From Bradyrhizobium centrolobii (lineage in GTDB: Bacteria > Pseudomonadota > Alphaproteobacteria > Rhizobiales > Xanthobacteraceae), in contig NZ_LUUB01000056.1 of the NCBI RefSeq assembly GCF_001641635.1, forward strand, positions 8,166-64,570: DNA of 56,405 nucleotides. Reading direction: 5' to 3'. The translations under genes were made by a program, and so were the position numbers. The notes below the pieces were generated by a model. The model was not told the origin of the DNA. It saw only the letters and a program-made list of their open reading frames with translations, and did not search any database. Shown piece by piece: positions 50,494 through 56,405 of this stretch; positions within the stretch are counted from its first letter, which is position 1; each line of letters begins with the position of its first letter.

Positions 50494-52470
50494 TCAGCGC
50501 CCGGCAGGAATTGCCATCGCATTACTGGCCTGCGCCGCCCGACGTTCCATTTGCTCGGCCCATTGTCTTCGCCACGCCTCGAAGGAAAGAAGGGTCCATA
50601 GCTGGTACCCATAATCCTTCTCTCCCGAGATATGCTTCCGCCAAATCTCTTGCGCCGGTTTTACGTCGAGGATCCCACCGCCGTATCTGGCAGGCGCAAG
50701 CAGGTCCTCGGTCCAATCGCGTAACGGTACTCTAAGCCATTCGCCTATAGGGACACCGAATCCCATTTTCGGCCGTTCGACCAAATGGCGAGGAACGAAA
50801 CGGTCGAGGACCCGTCGCAGCAGCCACTTCGTCTCTCCATTCCGCACCAAAAACCGTGGAGGAAGGCGCCACGCAAATTCGACTATCCTATGGTCCAGGA
50901 GTGGCGGACGCGCCTCCAAGGCTACTGCCATTGATGCCCGATCGACCTTCTGCAGTATATCGTCCGGAAGGTAGGTAACTGTGTCGAGAAAACGAGCGCG
51001 GTCCAAAACGCCAAGTCCTGGTGGCGTCCCTCCCAGCCCAGGGGGATTTTCCCGATCAGCCATGTGAAGCCCCACATCCGGAACCAGGCTGACAAGCCGG
51101 GTGTAAAACCCATCCGGATCCAACGACAGCACGCAAGATAGATTTCGCACCTTATCTCCAAGTCGTTGCGGAACCATACCGCCACGAAAGAGGTGCGATA
51201 AATGATTTAAGATGGCGGGTGGCAAAGCGCCCAGGATGGCACCGGCGGCCCCCCGAAACCGAATAGGCATCAGGCCCGCGTATCGCGAGAACCACGTCAA
51301 AATTTTGTACCTGTCGTATCCGGCGAACAGTTCATCGCCGCCGTCGCCGGACAATGCTACGGTGACGTGACTTCGCGTCAGCTTCGACACAAGAAAAGTC
51401 GGTATTTGCGAAGCATCCGCCAATGGCTCGTCATACATTTCAGGGACCAGAGGTACCGTCGCAAGCGCATCAGCAGCGGTAATGACCAGTTCCGAATGTA
51501 CACTCCCTATGTGACGAGCAACGCGGGCAGCATACGCCGACTCGTCAAACCCTAAGTCGGGAAATCCAATCGAAAACGTACGGACCGGCCCTTTCCCAGC
51601 TGCCATCATTAAAGCCGCAATTGAAGAGGAATCGATGCCTCCTGACAAAAAAGCGCCAAGCGGCACATCGGAAATCATTTGCCTGCTGACTGCATCGGCG
51701 AGCAACGACGAGAACGTTTCGATTGCCTCTCGGTCACCAACTTCCAGCGGCGCTTCGAAGCCTTGCGCTACGGCATCTTCCAAGCGCCAATACCGCGACC
51801 GGGAAATACGCCCATTGACGCCAATCGATACGATCTCACCAGGCATCACCTTCTCGATGCCGCCTAATATCGCGCCCGGTGCCGGAACATAACCAAACTT
51901 GAGATAGCTGCTTACAGCTGCCGCATCTATCTCCCTGGGCACAAATCCCAGTCTCAGCAAGGCCTTTATCTCTGATCCAAACGCGACCTTTCCTCCATGG
52001 AAGGTAAAAAACAGGGGTTTAATTCCAAGTCGATCGCGTACGAGATGCAGCACCCGCTCTCGGCGATCCCAAAGCGCCATCGCGTACATGCCGTTGAGCG
52101 ACTTTATAGCCGCCGTTATTCCTTTACTTGCAACGGACTCGACCAGAACCTCTGTGTCCGAATGACCTCGCCATTTCACCCAGGCAACGCTCGGCTCCCG
52201 ACGAATTTCTTCCGTATTGTATATTTCGCCATTGTAACTCACGACCCACCGCCCATCTGCCGACATCATGGGCTGCGCTCCGGCCTCACTTAGGTCAATT
52301 ATGGCAAGTCGGCGGTGTGAAATCGCGACGCCAATCGCTGCATCAATCCACACCCCCTCACCGTCTGGCCCGCGATGCGCAATCGCATTCGCCATGTCGC
52401 GCGCCGAACGTTGCAAGGCCTCCGGCTGCGCAGCGAGACTAGGGTCAATCAAACCTGCAATCCCGCACAT
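50494..52470 (-). CDS. asparagine synthase (glutamine-hydrolysing), second AsnB-like
   Basis: 658 residues from the ATG at 52470, which places the catalytic Cys at position 2 (MCGIAGLI); AAGGA lies about 9 bases upstream, and the in-frame extension by a TTG is not wanted. Glutaminase blocks: AHRGPDGEGVWIDAAIGVAI, SYNGEIYN. Synthetase: LSGGIDSSSIAALMM at 275-289, FSIGFPDLGFDESAYAARVA, LSGDGGDELFAGYDRYK, and RPPLLDHRIVEFAWRLPP. Only distantly like the other AsnB in the locus, so they are not a recent duplication and may act on different acids. Confidence 0.93.
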   Translation of the reverse strand: MCGIAGLIDPSLAAQPEALQRSARDMANAIAHRGPDGEGVWIDAAIGVAISHRRLAIIDLSEAGAQPMMSADGRWVVSYNGEIYNTEEIRREPSVAWVKWRGHSDTEVLVESVASKGITAAIKSLNGMYAMALWDRRERVLHLVRDRLGIKPLFFTFHGGKVAFGSEIKALLRLGFVPREIDAAAVSSYLKFGYVPAPGAILGGIEKVMPGEIVSIGVNGRISRSRYWRLEDAVAQGFEAPLEVGDREAIETFSSLLADAVSRQMISDVPLGAFLSGGIDSSSIAALMMAAGKGPVRTFSIGFPDLGFDESAYAARVARHIGSVHSELVITAADALATVPLVPEMYDEPLADASQIPTFLVSKLTRSHVTVALSGDGGDELFAGYDRYKILTWFSRYAGLMPIRFRGAAGAILGALPPAILNHLSHLFRGGMVPQRLGDKVRNLSCVLSLDPDGFYTRLVSLVPDVGLHMADRENPPGLGGTPPGLGVLDRARFLDTVTYLPDDILQKVDRASMAVALEARPPLLDHRIVEFAWRLPPRFLVRNGETKWLLRRVLDRFVPRHLVERPKMGFGVPIGEWLRVPLRDWTEDLLAPARYGGGILDVKPAQEIWRKHISGEKDYGYQLWTLLSFEAWRRQWAEQMERRAAQASNAMAIPAGR

Positions 52471-52537
52471 AGCGACCAATTCCTTTCAGCAGTCTCCAAA
52501 TGTGATCGTTCGATCAGTCTGAGGCACCAGCTCGCAA

Positions 52538-53689
52538 TCAAACTTCAAAAGAAAGCGCCCTATTCCCGCTTGCCAATCGCCGAAACAGCTCAACGTGCTT
52601 CTGCACCATTTTCTCAATCCCGAACTCCCGCTCGACGAGCGCCCGTCCTGCACGACCGAACGCGCTTCCAATGTCAGGACGGTCGACAATTTCCCTTATC
52701 CGCAGCGCCAGCGCATTTTCATCTCCGAACGGAATTAGGAATCCATTCTCTCCGTCCTTGACAATTTCGCGATTGCCCGCCGCGTCTGTGGCTATGACCG
52801 GCTTTTCCAGCGCCATGTACTCCATAATTGCGTTAGCTATTCCCTCCCCGTGGTATCTTGAGTCCGCGACCAATACTCCGACGGAAAACGTTTTTACGAT
52901 TTCTTCGACCCGTTTTCTGACTCCCAGGATGCGTATATTCGCCTGACTGTCGCTCTTCAAACGCACCCTGAAGCTTTCCAGATCCGGTCCTTCGCCCACA
53001 GCAACGAATGTAATGTCCTTCCGCTCGCTGCACAGCAGTTTTGCCGCTTTGAAAAACGTACTATAGTCTCTCTCTCGATGGAATCTTCCGACCATACCGA
53101 CTACGTGTTTGGTTCTTATATCCAACGAACGCTTGACGTCCTTAACGTCCGGAAGATTGTTTATTCGATCAAAATTAAAACCGTTTCGTATACAAAGACC
53201 TTTTTTGCCATCAACTCGAAACGCTCTAAGTCCCGCTAATGAATTTGCCAATATTACAGTTGAAAATGGAGCTGTCAGAAGTAAACGTCGGTAGCCGCGA
53301 TCTTTCAAATTCAAAAAGAGCGGTGCGTTTTGTATCATCCCGTTGATCAAAGCCGATCTAAATATCAACGCAATTGGTGACGCATACACCGAACACATCG
53401 ACTCCCACGAATATATTATATTCGGTCGGTATTGTCTCGCCAGGCAATATAGCTTTTCGAGAATACGGAAATCCCATTGCCGGCTTCTTCCGAAGATGTG
53501 TATTTTTATTCCCAGCGATCTCACCTCATCATAGTGTATGACATCTGAGAGAACGACTAGTTCGTTGGTGAACCCATCTATTTTGTTGAACCCACGCAGC
53601 AATTCAACCAGTTGTCGCTCCTTCCCTCCGGAGGCCAACGTGTCGGTTATATGCAGTACCCTGATCGCGGGCCTTGACGAATTCAGCAT
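52538..53689 (-). CDS. glycosyltransferase, GT4 family
   Basis: 383 residues. IRVLHITDTLASGGKERQLV is the N-terminal GT-B start; VGMVGRFHRERDYSTFFKAA and ITFVAVGEGPDLESF belong to the sugar-nucleotide half, and GEGIANAIMEYMALEKPVIA with DAAGNREIV has the E-x7-E motif of retaining GT4 enzymes. The DNA is clearly AT-richer than its neighbours, with long A/T runs around 53200-53480, so it looks horizontally acquired. Upstream of its ATG there is no strong ribosome site. It sits between the second AsnB and the acyltransferase gene. Confidence 0.9.
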   Translation of the reverse strand: MLNSSRPAIRVLHITDTLASGGKERQLVELLRGFNKIDGFTNELVVLSDVIHYDEVRSLGIKIHIFGRSRQWDFRILEKLYCLARQYRPNIIYSWESMCSVYASPIALIFRSALINGMIQNAPLFLNLKDRGYRRLLLTAPFSTVILANSLAGLRAFRVDGKKGLCIRNGFNFDRINNLPDVKDVKRSLDIRTKHVVGMVGRFHRERDYSTFFKAAKLLCSERKDITFVAVGEGPDLESFRVRLKSDSQANIRILGVRKRVEEIVKTFSVGVLVADSRYHGEGIANAIMEYMALEKPVIATDAAGNREIVKDGENGFLIPFGDENALALRIREIVDRPDIGSAFGRAGRALVEREFGIEKMVQKHVELFRRLASGNRALSFEV

Positions 53690-53807
53690 TCCATCACCCG
53701 ATCGTTGTGACCGCAGTTTAACTGATTAGGACTCGGATCCATGTTGGTGACACAGAGGCTCCTCACGATTAGTGTTCACAGCACGCTTGGCAGGAACTGC
53801 CATCGAG

Positions 53808-54557
53808 TCACTGGTCTCCGCCGGTAGTCGCTTTGAGCCATCGTCGGATCCCCGCCGGGACACCCATCACGAGCGCACCGTCGGGCACGTCTTTCGTCAC
53901 CACCGCGCCAGCGCCGACGACGGCGCCAACGCCGATTCTGACGCCTGGCAGTAGGTTGGCTCCCACTCCGATCGCCGCGCCGCGCGCGATGTTGGGCCCG
54001 AACATGGCCGAACCGTCGTGGCCTCCTCGGCCGATCGCATTGTCGTTCGAAGTGCCGACACAGCCCGAGATGAAGGCGTCGTCTTCGATCGTCATGTTGC
54101 CCGCCAGCCAGGTGTGATCCTGGACCCGGACGCAATCGCCGATTCGCGTGTTGTAATTGACCGTGACGTAACGTCCGATGACGGTCTTCGAGCCGATCCG
54201 CGATTGTTCACGGATCGAGGCGCCGTCACCGATCAGGGTCCCAACGCCGAGCGAGACGTCGTAGAAAATTACCGCGTGCGGTCCGATAGAACAATCGGCG
54301 CCGATATCGACCCACGCCTCGAAACGCGGCGCGCGCGACAACGCGCCGGCCCCCTTGGGTGCCTTGCCGATATAGGCTCCTGGAAAGATTTCGACGTTTT
54401 CCCCGACTCTTGCGCCGCTCTCGATCACGACATGCGGGTGAATGACCACCCGGTCGCCAATCGTAACATCAGGCCGCACCACGGCGAACTCGGCGATCGC
54501 CACGGCCGTACCGATCGCCTCGGTCTCGACCACCGCCCATGCGCTGATTCGATTCAT
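53808..54557 (-). CDS. hexapeptide-repeat acyltransferase (sugar N-acetyltransferase type)
   Basis: 249 residues from the ATG at 54557, with AAAGGA 7 bases upstream; the open frame to 54848 is not similar to this family. The protein is a left-handed beta helix: repeated [IV]GxxxxI turns such as AVVRPDVTIGDRVVIHPHVV, IGKAPKGAGALSRAPRFEAW, IGADCSIGPHAVIFYDVSLG, RVQDHTWLAGNMTIEDDAFI and VVGAGAVVTKDVPDGALVMG, ending in VPAG. It follows the DegT aminotransferase gene by about 60 bases, so it probably acetylates the amino sugar that enzyme makes (FdtC or WbpD type), from acetyl-CoA. Confidence 0.88.
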   Translation of the reverse strand: MNRISAWAVVETEAIGTAVAIAEFAVVRPDVTIGDRVVIHPHVVIESGARVGENVEIFPGAYIGKAPKGAGALSRAPRFEAWVDIGADCSIGPHAVIFYDVSLGVGTLIGDGASIREQSRIGSKTVIGRYVTVNYNTRIGDCVRVQDHTWLAGNMTIEDDAFISGCVGTSNDNAIGRGGHDGSAMFGPNIARGAAIGVGANLLPGVRIGVGAVVGAGAVVTKDVPDGALVMGVPAGIRRWLKATTGGDQ

Positions 54558-54618
54558 CGCCAATCCTTTCGATTCATCGCCAACGCTTTGCACCATCGGC
54601 GCGCAGTGCGGCGCGCGA

Positions 54619-55755
54619 CTAGGTTGACTTTCGCCGCAATTTCCTGTGACCGTCCCGCTTGGTCGCAGCGCACGCAATCGCGGCGATATGGCGCACTTGG
54701 TCGCGTGCGAGTTCGGCGAACATGGGCAGGGACAATGATCGAGCGGCCATCGCTTCGCAGCACGGCAAGTCGCCCCGCCTGTAGCCGAGATGGGCGAGAG
54801 CAGGCTGTAGGTGGAGCGGCAACGGATAGTGGATCCCGGTCGCCACACCGGCCTCGTCGAGCTTATTCCGCATTGCGTCCCGCTCGTTCGTGGCGATCAC
54901 ATACAAATGGTAGACGTGCGTCGACCCCTTTCGAGCGAACGGTGTCTTGATCCCCGACTGCGCCAACTCCGCGGCGTACCAATCCGCAGCGCGCCGCCGA
55001 TTGGCGTTCCATTCATCGAGGCGCCGGAGCTTGATCTGCAGGACTGCCGCCTGGAGAGCGTCGAGCCGGCTGTTGAACCCGATCTCGGCGTGGGTGTGGT
55101 GGGTGGTTCGACCGTGGTCGCGCAGTCGTTCGATCCGCTCGGCGATCGCGGCACTGTTGGTGGTGACCGCTCCGCCGTCGCCATAGGCCCCGAGATTCTT
55201 TGCCGGATAAAACGAGAAACATGCGACATCGCCGAGCGCCCCAGTTCGGACCCCCTGATATTCCGCCCCGTGCGCCTGGGCCGCGTCCTCTACTACATAG
55301 AGGGCGCGCCGCCGTGCGATCTCATTGATTGGACCCATGTCAGCCGGCTGGCCGAAGAGGTGGACTGGGACGATCGCTCTTGTATGACCCGTTAGGGCGC
55401 GCTCGATCATCCTGGGATCGATCGTGTAGGTGTCCGGATCGATATCGACGAACACGGGCCGCGCTCCCGTCGCAACGATGGCGGCCGCGGTGGCCATGAA
55501 GGTAGTGGCGGTTGTAATTACCTCGTCGCCATGACTAATACCCAAGGCCCGCAGCGCCAGATGAAGCGCGTCCGTGCCGCTCGCCACACCGCGCGCATAG
55601 CGCACGTGGCAATATGCGGCGAAATCTCTTTCGAACGAGGCAACCGCCTCGCCGCCGATGAACTGCGCGGAGTCGAGAATGCCCCGAATTGCTTCGGCCA
55701 CCTCGTCCTTCAGCGTCTCATATTGCGCTTTGAGATCGACGAACGGAATGTGCAT
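54619..55755 (-). CDS. DegT/DnrJ/EryC1/StrS sugar aminotransferase
   Basis: 378 residues starting MHIPFVDLKAQYETLKDEVA, the usual beginning; GAGG lies upstream. An in-frame ATG at 55788, overlapping the previous stop as ATGA, adds 11 residues and is also possible. PLP enzyme: VASGTDALHLALRALGI, PVFVDIDPDTYTIDP, YVVEDAAQAHGAEYQG and the Schiff-base Lys186 in SFYPAKNLGAYGDGG. It transfers an amino group from glutamate to a nucleotide-linked keto-sugar. Together with the downstream acyltransferase it should make an N-acetylated amino sugar for the polysaccharide. Confidence 0.93.
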   Translation of the reverse strand: MHIPFVDLKAQYETLKDEVAEAIRGILDSAQFIGGEAVASFERDFAAYCHVRYARGVASGTDALHLALRALGISHGDEVITTATTFMATAAAIVATGARPVFVDIDPDTYTIDPRMIERALTGHTRAIVPVHLFGQPADMGPINEIARRRALYVVEDAAQAHGAEYQGVRTGALGDVACFSFYPAKNLGAYGDGGAVTTNSAAIAERIERLRDHGRTTHHTHAEIGFNSRLDALQAAVLQIKLRRLDEWNANRRRAADWYAAELAQSGIKTPFARKGSTHVYHLYVIATNERDAMRNKLDEAGVATGIHYPLPLHLQPALAHLGYRRGDLPCCEAMAARSLSLPMFAELARDQVRHIAAIACAATKRDGHRKLRRKST

Positions 55756-55784
55756 TTCTCGAACCTCACGAGAATCCGTCTCCC

Positions 55785-56405
55785 TCATCGGGCACCGCGT
55801 CCCCGCAGCACCGCCGGAAACGTAAGGGCAATCAACTTCAGGTCCGTCCATAAGGTCCAGTTCATTGCATACTCGACATCCATCTCGAGCATCACCTCGG
55901 GGCGGAGGCGACCCCGGCCGCGCACCTGGCAAATTCCGGTGATTCCGGGCTTCACAATGTGACGTTTGTGGTGCCAGTCCCGGAAGTATTCGAGTTCATA
56001 AGGGATCGCCGGCCGCGGACCGACGATGCTCATTTCGCCCCGCAACACGTTGAGGAGTTGCGGCAGCTCGTCGAGGCTGGTTCTCCGCAGCAACCGCCCC
56101 ACGCGCGTCACGCGAGGATCGTCTGTCAGCTTGTATGGGGCATCGGGGTCGTCCGAGAGGGGTTCCTTAGCCCAAACCCGCCGGATCGCCTCGCGATGGA
56201 CGTTTTCGTCGGCCTTGTGGCGGAGCGTCCGGAATTTGAAGCAGTTGAACGGCTTCTCGTCTCGCCCGATCCGGCGTTGGCGAAAGACCGCGGGTCCGGG
56301 GCTGTCGAGACGGATTGCTATCCACACCACCGTGAAGACGGGGGCCAGCACCACGATCGCGAGAACGCTGATCGCGACGTCGAGCGCCCGTTTGCCGAAT
56401 TCCCG
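55785..56405 (-). CDS. priming sugar-phosphate transferase (undecaprenyl-phosphate), partial
   Basis: The frame is open to the right edge (56405), so the N-terminus is outside; 206 codons plus stop are seen. [20 protein letters not shown] is the last membrane segment of the bacterial sugar transferase domain; then [60 protein letters not shown] with [13 protein letters not shown] and [14 protein letters not shown]. It puts the first sugar-1-phosphate on undecaprenyl phosphate, starting the repeat unit. Its stop touches an ATG of the aminotransferase frame (ATGA), so it heads or continues the minus-strand operon. Confidence 0.93.
   Translation of the reverse strand, partial: REFGKRALDVAISVLAIVVLAPVFTVVWIAIRLDSPGPAVFRQRRIGRDEKPFNCFKFRTLRHKADENVHREAIRRVWAKEPLSDDPDAPYKLTDDPRVTRVGRLLRRTSLDELPQLLNVLRGEMSIVGPRPAIPYELEYFRDWHHKRHIVKPGITGICQVRGRGRLRPEVMLEMDVEYAMNWTLWTDLKLIALTFPAVLRGRGAR

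Overview
The window reads as high-GC alphaproteobacterial chromosome, most like Bradyrhizobium or a close relative. This is inferred from codon use, from the gene families (OprB porin, glycogen-debranching-like enzyme, POPT-type ABC transporter, PrsDE-like type I secretion beside an exopolysaccharide locus) and from a secreted protein ending SFLTRPQH. No rRNA, tRNA or CRISPR array was seen. Assignments come from reading translations and motifs by eye; no database search was run.

Layout. (1) 1-10738, central carbohydrate metabolism: the tail of zwf, a HAD phosphatase and pgl; then, on the minus strand, a sugar porter (MFS), a Gfo/Idh/MocA dehydrogenase, a short-chain dehydrogenase stub and an OprB porin; then an amylo-alpha-1,6-glucosidase family protein with an MFS exporter. 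(2) 10739-21809, mixed accessory genes and debris: a serine beta-lactamase-like hydrolase, a hybrid sensor kinase, a TetR gene divergent from a DUF4267/DoxX-like pair with two palindromes between them, a quinone-oxidoreductase-like enzyme, and a collapsed hydroxyquinol (resorcinol) pathway of which only a Dabb protein and two gene stubs remain. (3) 21810-27674, a four-gene polyamine/opine/phosphonate-type ABC importer and a Tat-exported metallo-beta-lactamase-fold hydrolase. (4) 28395-37060, a galE stub and a type I secretion locus: adaptor, an ABC exporter with two N-terminal C39-like domains, one intact 969-residue secreted repeat protein and the wreck of a second one with its duplicated leader and hairpin. 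(5) 37061-40320, a cemetery of transposase and polysaccharide-polymerase fragments. (6) 40646-56405, an exopolysaccharide or O-antigen type locus: methyltransferase and GH74-like secreted glycanase on plus; then, read from the right edge leftwards on minus, a priming sugar-phosphate transferase, DegT-type sugar aminotransferase, hexapeptide acyltransferase, GT4 glycosyltransferase, AsnB, a GT stub, an FAD enzyme, an ATP-grasp ligase, a second GT4 enzyme and a second AsnB.

How it fits together (inference): the right half builds a surface polysaccharide carrying an N-acylated amino sugar and probably amide groups added by the two AsnB enzymes. The FAD/ATP-grasp pair is a translationally coupled unit whose chemistry I cannot name. 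The type I system would put a repeat protein on or near that polysaccharide, as PrsDE does for EPS glycanases in Rhizobium. The most interesting stretches are the secretion locus with its tandem-domain exporter and decayed twin substrate, and the FAD/ATP-grasp unit preceded by a 33-codon minigene resembling an ATP-grasp N-terminus. Pseudogenes are unusually dense: more than a dozen recognisable stubs.
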